Counted from the first letter of the stretch, positions 23,904-32,570 are shown. The stretch is 43,668 bases of DNA from Thermodesulfovibrionales bacterium (GCA_020062205.1 JAGUWT010000284.1:1-43668); one strand, 5' to 3'. Notes: generated by a model from the sequence alone, not told the origin. A program made the numbers and translations.

Positions 23904-23935
23904 ACAATAACCCAATAACTAAATTACTTAGTAAC
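23904..23935 (+). repeat. solo 8-bp array (NNAATAAC family)
   Basis: Units ACAATAAC, CCAATAAC, TAAATTAC, TTAGTAAC, in the same orientation as the other AATAAC arrays, 39 bases before the cysC start codon and just after the 9-bp array. Confidence 0.6.
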
Positions 23936-23974
23936 TCTTTTGATTATTGAAATTCAAAAAAAGGAGACTTTAGC

Positions 23975-24583
23975 ATGGATAACAATAGGAAAAATCTTTA
24001 CTGGCATAAACATTCTGTGACAGTAGAAGATCGATGGGAAAGTTTTGGATACAAGAGTTGTGTATTATGGTTCACTGGTTTATCGGCATCTGGTAAATCT
24101 ACCCTGGCCAATTCTCTGTGTAGAGAACTCCATGCCATAGGGGTTAATTGTTATGTATTAGATGGTGATAATATCCGTCACGGACTGAATAAAGATCTTG
24201 GATTCAGTCCTGAAGACAGAAAAGAAAATATCCGCAGAATTGCAGAAGTTGCAAAACTCTTTGTCGATGCTGGATTAATAATCATGACTGCATTTATATC
24301 ACCTTTTACAGAAGATCGAAATGACGCAAAAAAACTTTTCAAGGAAGGTGAATTTATTGAGATATATGTAAAATGTCCACTATCAGAGTGTGAAAAACGT
24401 GATCCAAAAGGGGTTTATAAAAGGGCAAAGGCAGGAGAAATAAAAGAATTTACGGGTATTTCATCTCCCTATGAAAAACCTGGAAATCCTGAGATAGTGT
24501 TAGAGACTGACAAGATGTCTGTAAATGAGTGTGTAGAGAGTGTTTTAGATTGTCTGGTTAAAGGCGGATACATTGTTCGATAA
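23975..24583 (+). CDS. cysC: adenylylsulfate (APS) kinase
   Basis: A 202-residue APS kinase: ATP-dependent 3'-phosphorylation of adenosine 5'-phosphosulfate to PAPS, in the cytoplasm. 'WFTGLSASGKSTLANSL' contains the P-loop; 'LDGDNIRHGLNKDLGFSPEDRKENIRR' is the APS-binding signature; 'FISPFTEDRNDAK' and 'KCPLSECEKRDPKGVYKRAKAGEIKEFTGISSPYE' complete the family. Length is normal. A clear AAAAGGAG precedes the ATG. No sulfurylase or sulfotransferase is in the window, so PAPS would feed sulfation of the glycan by an enzyme encoded elsewhere. Solo repeat arrays separate it from the GT4 gene. Confidence 0.95.
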   Translation: MDNNRKNLYWHKHSVTVEDRWESFGYKSCVLWFTGLSASGKSTLANSLCRELHAIGVNCYVLDGDNIRHGLNKDLGFSPEDRKENIRRIAEVAKLFVDAGLIIMTAFISPFTEDRNDAKKLFKEGEFIEIYVKCPLSECEKRDPKGVYKRAKAGEIKEFTGISSPYEKPGNPEIVLETDKMSVNECVESVLDCLVKGGYIVR

Positions 24584-24619
24584 TGGTTTAATCAGAAAGG
24601 TTATGACAGGGGGTGATAG

Positions 24620-27451
24620 TTGAGCCTCTGTCTGTTGTTTATTATATTCTTATCGTTGCTTTTACCATGTGCAGCTGAAGAAATAAATGTCTCCCTCACT
24701 ATTCACGAAGCCTTAAGGGAAGGAGTCACCGGAATTGACAGGATACAGGAACCCGTAACAGTTGGAATTCCGTTTCCAAAGGGAATTCTTTCTGAAAAAA
24801 ATGGAGTGCCTCAATTAGCCCTTGAAGGGGTTAGAGAATATCAATTCCGCACCCTTGCTAAATGGCCTGATGGGTCTATGAAATGGGTACTTGTTGATTT
24901 TCAGACAAGTGTTAAATCTGGCGGCATCAATAATAATATTCATGTGATCAGGGGCAGCGGGAATTCCCCTGGCGAATTGGCAGAAGATAAAGGCGAGGTA
25001 ATCTCTATTAACACAGGAGTAATGAGTGTTCAAATAAAAAAGAAAGGTTTTAATCTCTTTGACAGCGTAATAATGGAAGGCAGAGGGATTATTGCAAAAG
25101 GAACTTCGAAGAGTATTGTTGCCATCGGGGAAGAAGGAAAGGAATATCTGGCGTTAAATGACTCAAAGACGAAGGTTTCGATTGAAGAAAACGGTCCTGT
25201 AAGAGCGGTAATAAAGGCAAAAGGAACTCATGTCGGAAATGGCAAAAGGATGATGGACTATACAGTGAGGATGCATTTTTACAAAGGCAAATCCATGGTA
25301 AGAGTGTTCTATACACTTCGTAATGCAAGTAAAGAACAGTTTGAACATGCTTATATACGTTCTCTCGATCTTGTCACTAAGTTATCATTCAACGGACCCT
25401 ACCAGATAGGTATAGCCGGGCATAATAGTGTTATAAAGGAACAGTTATCAGAAAAAGATGACAACGTGGTTTACTATCAGGCGGTTTCAGATTTTCCACA
25501 AGAGTATGCAGGTGATGCCTTTTATGATAAAGCACCCATTCCTCCGGATTACAAAAGAGAGAAAGAACGAGGATTTGTGCAGGAAGGGTACTGGATTAAA
25601 AAGGGTGAGAGAGAATTAGCAAGAGGGAAGAGAAAGGAATATCCTGATCTTGCGTTTCTCGATATCAGTGATAAAGACGGCAAAGGGGTAACCATCGGTA
25701 TCCGCTTTGCTGCAGGATGGTGGCCAAAAAGCCTGCGTGCCAGTGGTGCCGGTATAATTGAGGTTGGATTATGGCCCAAGGAAAACAAAGTAGGTTACTG
25801 GATAAGATATGGAAGCCATAATACATTTGAAGTAATGTATGAATTTCATGATAGAGCCAACGATCCTGCTGCCTCGATGAAGAAATTTCAATACCCGCTG
25901 GTGGCAAAGGCGTCAGTAGAGTGGTACAACCGAAATGTCAAGGGCATCTACCCCCTCTATAATTTTGTCTCTTTTGCTGAAGAGCAAAATTATATAAAAG
26001 GTAAAGGCTGGGATTATCTGGTCGGCTGGCGAAAACCAAAGATGAAGGTATGGCGTTACCATTATTGGGGGTGGGGAGGATTTTTAAATCAGCATGATTT
26101 TGCACGTATTGGACTGGTGAATTTTTCAAGGGAAACAGAAGATATTGTAAGAGCAGGTGAATACTTTTTAGGCGCTGAAGCGAGATTCAATTATAATGCC
26201 GACTGGGCTGTATACCACTCTGATGATTATGACCTTTCAGCTACCGAAAGGGGTAAATGGAGATTGCCTGACCCGGAAAAGAACAGAGAAAAGGCGCAAC
26301 TGGCAAAGGTTGTCTTTGAGTGGGAACATCCCCATTGGTATGGTATGCCTCTTTATTACTATATGACGGGGGATGAGCGGATCAAGGAGGCTATTCTGGA
26401 TTGGGCTGAGTATGTAAAAAAAACCCACACAAATATAACAATGGGTTCTTATCAGCGGGTCTGGGGATGGGGAATGTATACATTAGCTGCAATGTACGAT
26501 TTTACTGGTGATAAAACATTTATAGACATAGCCGATAAAAACTTCATCTGGCTTCTTGAAAACAGAGATGATTCACAGCATCGAGGAAGTACTATATTCA
26601 TCGATTGGAATCGAGGCTATATAGCAGGTGGCCCTGGAAGCGGATGGGGAAAAGAGCATGGACTTAAGCCGGGTCTCATGACAGGCTATGTACTTTTTGA
26701 TGGATTATATAACTATTATCTCTATATGGATGAAAGTAATCCACTTAAGAGAAGGGTAGCCGATGTATTAGAGGGCCTTTCGGAGTTTATGTACAGAGAG
26801 CCCTATGTCGAAGGTCGAAAGGGAGGGCACTGGGCTTTCTGGCTTCCTTATTCCTATAATCTTGAAAATAAGTCAAAGTCAGAGCATCAATACCGTCTTA
26901 TACTTCAGGCATTCTATGTCAATTTAGCCGATTATCTATTCAATGGAGGAGATAGATGGTTAGAAAGAATAGATAAGACTATAAGAATGGCTGGATGGGA
27001 CGAAAGCGGAATCTGGGATCATTTCGGTTTTATTGACCATCCTGGACTGCAATCCATGTTATATCTTCAATTACATCCCAGAACTGATATACTCCCTCCA
27101 GAGCCCGTTAAAGACCTTTCTGTAAGAGTAAATGGCGGTCATGTTATCTTAAGCTGGACTGCACCGGCTGATGCAGTGCGTTATCAGATTAAGTTCTCAA
27201 CAAAGAAACTTGTGGAATCCCTTGAGTTCGATCCAGATAAAAGGATATATAAATACAACCCTGCAGAATATGCCAACTGGTGGGCAGGAGAAAATATATT
27301 AGATGAGATCAATCCAGGAACGTCGGGAACAAAACAACAACATATCATAAAAAATCTGAAGCCCGGACATCATTATATTGCGATCAGGAGTTGGGATGCC
27401 TCAAACAACCGAAGCAGAATTTCCAATCTGGCAGAAGTTGAGATTAAGTAA
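24620..27451 (+). CDS. secreted exo-rhamnogalacturonan-lyase-like protein (YetA/PcRGLX family) with C-terminal Fn3
   Basis: A 943-residue protein starting at TTG 24620 behind GGGGGTGA. Residues 1-20 form a signal peptide ending near CAAEE, so it is exported. The N-terminal 200 residues ('VTVGIPFPKGILS', 'YQFRTLAKWPDGSMKWVLVDFQ') match the RIFT-barrel start of YetA/exo-rhamnogalacturonan-lyase-like proteins. The middle (about 430-800) is an alpha/alpha-toroid-like catalytic part with many Trp/Tyr residues. Residues about 830-943 form a fibronectin type III domain ('PPEPVKDLSVRVNGGHVILSW'). It probably cleaves or trims an acidic polysaccharide, perhaps the product of this cluster. A degenerate partial paralogue lies at 32253-32523. 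Confidence 0.78.
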   Translation: MSLCLLFIIFLSLLLPCAAEEINVSLTIHEALREGVTGIDRIQEPVTVGIPFPKGILSEKNGVPQLALEGVREYQFRTLAKWPDGSMKWVLVDFQTSVKSGGINNNIHVIRGSGNSPGELAEDKGEVISINTGVMSVQIKKKGFNLFDSVIMEGRGIIAKGTSKSIVAIGEEGKEYLALNDSKTKVSIEENGPVRAVIKAKGTHVGNGKRMMDYTVRMHFYKGKSMVRVFYTLRNASKEQFEHAYIRSLDLVTKLSFNGPYQIGIAGHNSVIKEQLSEKDDNVVYYQAVSDFPQEYAGDAFYDKAPIPPDYKREKERGFVQEGYWIKKGERELARGKRKEYPDLAFLDISDKDGKGVTIGIRFAAGWWPKSLRASGAGIIEVGLWPKENKVGYWIRYGSHNTFEVMYEFHDRANDPAASMKKFQYPLVAKASVEWYNRNVKGIYPLYNFVSFAEEQNYIKGKGWDYLVGWRKPKMKVWRYHYWGWGGFLNQHDFARIGLVNFSRETEDIVRAGEYFLGAEARFNYNADWAVYHSDDYDLSATERGKWRLPDPEKNREKAQLAKVVFEWEHPHWYGMPLYYYMTGDERIKEAILDWAEYVKKTHTNITMGSYQRVWGWGMYTLAAMYDFTGDKTFIDIADKNFIWLLENRDDSQHRGSTIFIDWNRGYIAGGPGSGWGKEHGLKPGLMTGYVLFDGLYNYYLYMDESNPLKRRVADVLEGLSEFMYREPYVEGRKGGHWAFWLPYSYNLENKSKSEHQYRLILQAFYVNLADYLFNGGDRWLERIDKTIRMAGWDESGIWDHFGFIDHPGLQSMLYLQLHPRTDILPPEPVKDLSVRVNGGHVILSWTAPADAVRYQIKFSTKKLVESLEFDPDKRIYKYNPAEYANWWAGENILDEINPGTSGTKQQHIIKNLKPGHHYIAIRSWDASNNRSRISNLAEVEIK

Positions 27452-27554
27452 ACCACCACACCTTTACAGGTGTGACTCTACCCAATACTGGCTTCGCCAG
27501 CAAATCATTCCATTCATCCCCGTCTTCACAGACAGGGCTTTCTTGTGTGGTGGT
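27452..27554. mobile_element. structured IR-bounded element, possibly an IS200/IS605-type PATE remnant
   Basis: Bounded by a perfect 10-bp inverted repeat ACCACCACAC (27452) / GTGTGGTGGT (27545). Inside are three hairpins: CACACCT-TTAC-AGGTGTG (27457-27474), CTGGC-TTC-GCCAG (27488-27500) and CCCCGTCT-TCAC-AGACAGGG (27518-27537). The last, preceded by ATTCAT and followed by CTTTCTTG, resembles right ends of IS200/IS605 elements. No transposase is present. It abuts the lyase-like gene stop. The rest of the 276-bp gap shows nothing recognisable, and the frame crossing it is not a gene. Confidence 0.5.
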
Positions 27555-27727
27555 AAATCATTCAAGCGCAACCTTGCGGACGATGGTAATCGCCCAGCGC
27601 TTTCTGGATCCCAAACACAAACAGAAACGCCCTCCTGAGGGATAGAGGAGCAAAGATATTCCCATTAATCAGGTAGGTGGATATTTTGTGTCGGTTTTAC
27701 AGTTGACTGATTAGATAATAATGCGCG

Positions 27728-29017
27728 GTGAGAGAACAATCAGTGAATCAAAAGAAAATAGAAATTAAGGCAGTAGAAAATAGAAAGGACAATTTCAATA
27801 TTGGAAGATTGACCATGCTATTTTTATTCACTTTATTGATCATCTACGGGACTCTATACCCTTTCAGTGGTTGGCAGCAGCCTGATGGCAATATATGGAA
27901 TTTACTGGTACCAAAATGGCCCCGCCATATTTCCCGTACTGACTTAACCACAAATTTTCTGGTCTATATGCCCCTTGGTTTGTTTATCGCCAAATCTCTA
28001 AATATACGTTTAAGCTCCCTTTCAAGGATATTACTAACCACCATTCTGGGAACTGTATTCAGTTTTTCACTTGAATGTTTACAAGTGTTTCTTCCCAGCA
28101 GGGCATCATCCATTTTCGACGTTCTTTTAAATGGAGGTGGTACTTTTGCAGGTGCCACGTTTGCAGAAATCTTAGGAGATCGAACTGCTATGGGAAGAAA
28201 ATTAATATCATTGCGGCAGGAGTTGTTTTTACCTGGTCGTCTAAATGACCTTGGCCTTGTCATATTAGTTTTTTGGGCGCTGTCCCAATTAATTCCGCTG
28301 GTTCCCTCTCTCGATATAGGCAATTTGAAATACGGGCTTAAACCATTATGGAATACCCTTCATAATCTGAAGAGCTTTAATCTATATCAGGCGTTAGTAT
28401 ATACATTTAACATATTTGGCCTCGGTGTTGTCGCCTTTTTGATAGCAAAAGATAAAAATCATATGACTACTATATTTGCTACCTTTGTTACCACGGTGTT
28501 TCTTTTCAAGGTTCCGATTGTTGGACGACAACTATCTATGGAAGCAGTATCTGGGCTTGCCTGTGGCCTGGTTTTATTAATCTCTTTACGCTATATACCA
28601 AATCCGGTTTTGGTAGTTATGGCCGCAGTGGCTATCTTTGCGGCATTTGTCATCAATGAAGTGTATCCAGCTACAGCTTCTTTATCGTGTCTCCACTCAT
28701 TCAACTGGATTCCCTTTCGGAGGCAAATGACAAATTTAATGGGCATAATAAGTATCATGGAAGGGCTCTGGCCATTCGCATTGCTTGCTTACCTGACAAT
28801 GTTAATGCGCCAGTGTACACTCCTTAGCGCAATCCTTGCTGGATTGCCGCTGTTCATTCTTGTCTTTGTGATGGAATGGGTACAGCAGGGCATACCCGGC
28901 CGTTATCCTGATATTACCGCTGTCCTACTCGCAGTTATTGGATGGACTACGCCGCGGTTATTTATAGGCATTCCTATTGAGAAAATTCGTAGTGGCAGTT
29001 TACAGCCACTCAAATAA
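27728..29017 (+). CDS. VanZ family membrane protein
   Basis: A 429-residue polytopic membrane protein with a GTG start. The VanZ-like domain occupies residues about 30-145: 'IIYGTLYPFSGW', 'TDLTTNFLVYMPLGLFIAK' (the N-x-x-x-x-x-P-x-G motif), 'LECLQVFLPSRASSIFDVLLNGGGTFAG'. A second hydrophobic half (230-429) repeats a VanZ-like layout with 'FNWIPF' and 'FVMEWVQQGIPGRYPDITAVLLAVIGW', so it may be a tandem-domain protein. VanZ-like proteins recur in exosortase/EPS clusters; their role there is not established. The Daro_2409-type GT4 starts 13 bases downstream. Confidence 0.82.
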   Translation: MREQSVNQKKIEIKAVENRKDNFNIGRLTMLFLFTLLIIYGTLYPFSGWQQPDGNIWNLLVPKWPRHISRTDLTTNFLVYMPLGLFIAKSLNIRLSSLSRILLTTILGTVFSFSLECLQVFLPSRASSIFDVLLNGGGTFAGATFAEILGDRTAMGRKLISLRQELFLPGRLNDLGLVILVFWALSQLIPLVPSLDIGNLKYGLKPLWNTLHNLKSFNLYQALVYTFNIFGLGVVAFLIAKDKNHMTTIFATFVTTVFLFKVPIVGRQLSMEAVSGLACGLVLLISLRYIPNPVLVVMAAVAIFAAFVINEVYPATASLSCLHSFNWIPFRRQMTNLMGIISIMEGLWPFALLAYLTMLMRQCTLLSAILAGLPLFILVFVMEWVQQGIPGRYPDITAVLLAVIGWTTPRLFIGIPIEKIRSGSLQPLK

Positions 29018-29030
29018 AGAAGAAGTTTTT

Positions 29031-30242
29031 ATGAAGATCCTCCATATCCTCGACCATTATAAGCCCCACTTCAGTGGGTATGTCTTCAGGACAAGTTATA
29101 TCCTGAGATATCAAAAGGAGTTGGGCCTTGAGCCAATAGTGGTTACCTCACCAAAGCATGGTAATGCAGAGAAATCCCTCGAAGAGATTGACAATATAAA
29201 AATCTACAGGGCACCAGCCAATAATTTTGGGGGAATTCCATTCCTGAAAGAGGCACGATTAATGAAAGTACTTCGGGACAGGATTGTAGAAGCTGTCAGG
29301 AGAGAAAAACCTGATATCATCCATGCTCATTCACCAAGCCTCAATGGCATACCAGCATTGAGGGTAGGGAGGAAGTACAGTATACCTGTTGTCTATGAAA
29401 TAAGGGCTTTCTGGGAAGACGCTGCTGTTGACCATGGGACTTTCCGTGAAGGCTCTCTTCGATACAAGTGGAGCAGATTCATAGAGACAGAATTATTGAA
29501 AAGGGTTGATGCGGTATTCACAATATGTAGGAGTCTCAAGAAGGAGATAGTAGCAAGAGGTATAGAGGATAATAAAGTTACAATAATACCAAACTGTGTC
29601 GATGGAGGATATTTTTCACCCACAGCATATGATAAGGAGATAGCTGATAGATATGGCTTGGTTGATAAGATTGTCTTTGGTTTTATTGGTTCATTCTACC
29701 ACTATGAAGGGATAGATCTCTTGATAGATAGCTATAGAAATACTCTGAAAAAAAATAGAGATACACGGTTGCTCCTGGTCGGTGATGGACCTGAAAGAGT
29801 TGCACTTTATAAAAAGGCAGAAGAAAATGGGTTACTCGGCCATGTTATTTTTACCGGAAAGGTTCCCCATGAGGATGTAAAGAGATACTACTCAGTGATA
29901 GATTTCCTTATTTATCCAAGAAAGAGCATAAGACTTACTGAGCTCGTGACCCCTTTAAAACCCCTTGAGGCTATGGCAATGGGGAAGATTGTTGTTGGCA
30001 GTGATGTCGGTGGGATTAGAGAGTTGATAACACCTGATAAAGATGGACTACTGTTTAGAGCAGGAGATGCTGATGAACTTTCAAGATTGTTGATTGATCT
30101 GGCGCTGAATAATAAAGACCTTAAAAGAATCTCAATGACAGCAAGAGAGACAGTAGAGCATCAGCATAAATGGGAATCGGCTGTCAAAAAATACCTACCG
30201 ATATATGAGCATTTGATAAAAAAATTAAAAAATAACCAATAA
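29031..30242 (+). CDS. glycosyltransferase family 4, exosortase-A-associated (Daro_2409 type)
   Basis: From the ATG at 29031 (AAGAAGAAG upstream; the conserved domain begins at once) the protein has 403 residues. 'MKILHILDHYKPHFSGYVFRTSYIL' and 'VTSPKHG' are the hallmark of the PEP-CTERM/exosortase-A-associated Daro_2409 transferase family (TIGR04063). Also visible are 'DIIHAHSPSLNGIPAL', 'VTIIPNCVDGGYFSP', 'LLLVGDGPER', and 'RLTELVTPLKPLEAMAMGK' in the E-x7-E region. A longer frame from 28977 overlaps the VanZ gene and adds nonconserved residues. The last residues (KNNQ) and stop lie in an AATAAC array. Confidence 0.9.
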   Translation: MKILHILDHYKPHFSGYVFRTSYILRYQKELGLEPIVVTSPKHGNAEKSLEEIDNIKIYRAPANNFGGIPFLKEARLMKVLRDRIVEAVRREKPDIIHAHSPSLNGIPALRVGRKYSIPVVYEIRAFWEDAAVDHGTFREGSLRYKWSRFIETELLKRVDAVFTICRSLKKEIVARGIEDNKVTIIPNCVDGGYFSPTAYDKEIADRYGLVDKIVFGFIGSFYHYEGIDLLIDSYRNTLKKNRDTRLLLVGDGPERVALYKKAEENGLLGHVIFTGKVPHEDVKRYYSVIDFLIYPRKSIRLTELVTPLKPLEAMAMGKIVVGSDVGGIRELITPDKDGLLFRAGDADELSRLLIDLALNNKDLKRISMTARETVEHQHKWESAVKKYLPIYEHLIKKLKNNQ

Positions 30243-30259
30243 ACTAATAACTCAATAAT
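30229..30259 (+). repeat. solo 8-bp array (NNAATAAC family)
   Basis: AAAATAAC, CAATAAAC, TAATAAC, TCAATAAT, forming the last codons of the GT4 gene and ending ten bases before the asnB start codon. Same orientation as the arrays at 10672, 14074, 14250 and 23904. Confidence 0.55.
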
Positions 30260-30269
30260 TTTCTAAACC

Positions 30270-32216
30270 ATGTGTGGCATAGTCGGAATCATAAATACCG
30301 TTTTAACACCTGAAAGGTCTCTTTTAGAGAAGATGTGTAGGATAATGACCCACAGAGGGCCTGATGGGGAGGGGTGTTACATTGAAGGACCTATCGCTCT
30401 TGGACACAGGAGATTGAGCATTATAGACCTTGAGGGTGGAAAACAACCAATGAGTAATGAAGATGACACAGTGTGGATTACCTTCAATGGAGAAATATAT
30501 AACTTTCCCGATGTTCAAAGAGAACTTGAAAAAAAAGGACATCGATTTAAAACAAGAAGCGATACTGAAGTGATTATTCATGCATATGAAGAATATGGGA
30601 AAGAGTGCATAAAGTATTTCAGGGGGATGTTTGCATTCGGAATTTGGGATAGTAAAAAAAAGGAACTCTTTCTTGCACGTGACCGTCTTGGGAAGAAGCC
30701 TCTTTACTATTATGTTGATGACAGGAGTTTTATCTTTGCCTCAGAAATAAAGGCAATCCTTCAGGATGAATATATAAAAAGAGAACTTGATGTAAAGGCA
30801 CTGGCTGATTACTTTACCTATCATTACGTTCCGTTTCCTGAAACAATATTCAAAGGCATACATAAACTGCCACCAGGACATTTAATGACTGTTCGAATTG
30901 TTCAAGATGTTCGAGACGTTCAAGTCGTTTCGAACAAGTGTAATGATCGAACGAGCGAAGCGATCGAACATATCGAATTTACTATTCATCAATACTGGGA
31001 TATTGAATATAAACCGGACTATTCTCTATCAGAACAGGAGTGGGTAGAGGCATTAAAGGAAAAACTGAAAGAAGCAGTCAGGATCAGGCTTATCAGTGAT
31101 GTGCCACTTGGGGCGTTTCTCAGTGGAGGGATAGATTCAAGCACTGTTGTTGCATTCATGAGTATGGTTCAGAACACACCTGTCAAAACATTCTCAATAG
31201 GGTTCAAAGAAGAGGATTTCAGCGAAGTGAAATATGCACGGGAGGTTGCCAAGAGGTTTGGAACTGAACATCAGGAAATGGTGGTCGAGCCCGATGCTAT
31301 AGAGGTATTACCAAAGCTCGCATGGGAATTTGACGAACCTTTTGCAGATTCTTCAGCCATACCTACCTATTATGTATCTAAAATGGCGAGGAAGTATGTA
31401 ACCGTCATCCTTTCTGGTGATGGCGGTGATGAAACCTTTGCTGGCTATAGGAGGTATCTATGGGCAAGGGATATGCATAAATACGACTGGATACCTCTGC
31501 CTTTGAGGGCAATAGTATTCGGAATTCCTGCTGCACTACTCCCAGATGGTATGAGAGGCAAAGGTATGCTCAGGCACCTTTCAAACGGTCCCTTTGAGCG
31601 ATATGCAGGTCTTAATACCTTTGGAGAACTGAACTCCCTCAAAAATCTCTTGAGCACAGATGTTCTGAACGAAGTCCAAAAGAGACAAAATGGGAGGTTG
31701 CATGACTATGCCTTTCTCAAGAAGTATTATGACTTCTGTAAGCATGACGACTATCTCACAAAGATACAATACATGGACACAAAGACCTACCTTGCTGAGG
31801 ATATTCTAACCAAGGTAGATAGGGCAAGCATGCTCTGTAGTCTGGAGACCCGTGCTCCATTACTTGATCATGAGGTAATTGAACTTGTTGCCAGAATTCC
31901 ATCATCCATGAAGATAAAAGATGGTGAGACGAAATATATCCTCAAAAAGGCAATGGATGGAATCCTCCCTGATACGATTTTGTATAGAAAAAAAATGGGC
32001 TTTGGGGTGCCTCTTATATATTGGTTTAAGAAAGATTTAACACAATATGCACGTGAGGTTCTTCTTTCTCAGGAAACTAAACATCGAGGAATATTTAATC
32101 AGAGCTATATCAAGAATATTTTGGAGAGACATCAGAAAAAGGGAAGAGACCTGAGTGCTAAGATATGGGCACTTCTTTTTTTCGAACACTGGTGCAGGAA
32201 CTGGCTTGATACATAA
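30270..32216 (+). CDS. asnB: asparagine synthase (glutamine-hydrolysing)/exosortase-type amidotransferase, with in-frame repeat insertion
   Basis: A 648-residue class II glutamine amidotransferase fused to an asparagine-synthase domain. 'MCGIVGII' gives the catalytic Cys2. 'MTHRGPDGEG', 'LGHRRLSIIDL' and 'ITFNGEIYNF' form the glutaminase site. 'GAFLSGGIDSSTVVAFMS' is the PP-loop, and 'PFADSSAIPTYYVSKMA' and 'VILSGDGGDETFAGY' complete the synthetase site. Family resemblance is to the exosortase-A-associated amidotransferase (TIGR03108), thought to amidate a sugar acid or carrier. Residues about 208-236, between 'PPGHLMT' and 'IHQYWDIEY', are an extra block encoded by 9-bp repeats (30891-30977). 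A 31-codon copy of its 3' end lies at 39076-39168. Confidence 0.9.
   Translation: MCGIVGIINTVLTPERSLLEKMCRIMTHRGPDGEGCYIEGPIALGHRRLSIIDLEGGKQPMSNEDDTVWITFNGEIYNFPDVQRELEKKGHRFKTRSDTEVIIHAYEEYGKECIKYFRGMFAFGIWDSKKKELFLARDRLGKKPLYYYVDDRSFIFASEIKAILQDEYIKRELDVKALADYFTYHYVPFPETIFKGIHKLPPGHLMTVRIVQDVRDVQVVSNKCNDRTSEAIEHIEFTIHQYWDIEYKPDYSLSEQEWVEALKEKLKEAVRIRLISDVPLGAFLSGGIDSSTVVAFMSMVQNTPVKTFSIGFKEEDFSEVKYAREVAKRFGTEHQEMVVEPDAIEVLPKLAWEFDEPFADSSAIPTYYVSKMARKYVTVILSGDGGDETFAGYRRYLWARDMHKYDWIPLPLRAIVFGIPAALLPDGMRGKGMLRHLSNGPFERYAGLNTFGELNSLKNLLSTDVLNEVQKRQNGRLHDYAFLKKYYDFCKHDDYLTKIQYMDTKTYLAEDILTKVDRASMLCSLETRAPLLDHEVIELVARIPSSMKIKDGETKYILKKAMDGILPDTILYRKKMGFGVPLIYWFKKDLTQYAREVLLSQETKHRGIFNQSYIKNILERHQKKGRDLSAKIWALLFFEHWCRNWLDT
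30891..30977 (+). repeat. 9-bp repeat element inserted in frame in asnB
   Basis: Four tandem units in codon register: GTTCGAATT, GTTCAAGAT, GTTCGAGAC, GTTCAAGTC. An inverted-type segment follows (TTTCGAACAAG, GATCGAACGAGCGAAGCGAT, CGAACATATCGAA). The 87-bp length is a multiple of three. The same element type sits in the GT2 gene at 14949-15088. Confidence 0.8.
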
Positions 32217-32252
32217 AGATGGCAACTAGTTTTGTCCCTTATAGAGAGCGGT

Positions 32253-32523
32253 TATGAGGAGGATATAAATATTCCTGTCACAGTACGTGAGGCTCTAAGA
32301 AAGGTGTCAGTGGGATTGATAGGACCGAGGAGACGGTTACAGGTTGGTATAACCCTTTCCAAGGGGAATGCTTTATGAGAAAATGGGTATGCCACAATTA
32401 TCAGTTGATGGTATGAAAGACTATCAATTTCGCATGCTGAAGCAGGATGATGGTTCAGTAAAATGGGGATAAACATAATAACAGAGTAAGATTTCTAATC
32501 TCGCCGAGGTAGAGATTAAATAA
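32253..32523 (+). pseudogene. remnant of a second YetA/exo-rhamnogalacturonan-lyase-like gene
   Basis: Translated piecewise in shifting frames it reads EEDINIPVTVREALRK, QVGITLSKGNA, then EKMGMPQLS, VDGMKDYQFRML and DGSVKWG. These match EEINVSLTIHEALRE, VGIPFPKGI, EKNGVPQLA, EGVREYQFRTL and DGSMKWV of the lyase-like gene at 24620. The next 50 bases (32473-32523, ending in TAA) match its last codons (NNRSRISNLAEVEIK). About 800 central codons are deleted and frameshifts and stops are present. The difference from the intact gene shows it came from a diverged paralogue. With the short tail after it, it fills the 386-bp gap before the NRPS. Confidence 0.85.
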
Positions 32524-32570
32524 AAACAAAAATATCATTCCTTCAAAGGTGGGTAAATAGTTTGAATATC

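Noticed and set aside
27378..27638. 86-codon frame after the lyase-like gene
   Set aside because: It reads through the end of the lyase-like gene in another frame and the hairpin element; no domain and no ribosome binding site.
27964..28323. 119-codon antisense frame in the VanZ gene
   Set aside because: Shadow of a strongly supported membrane-protein gene on the + strand.
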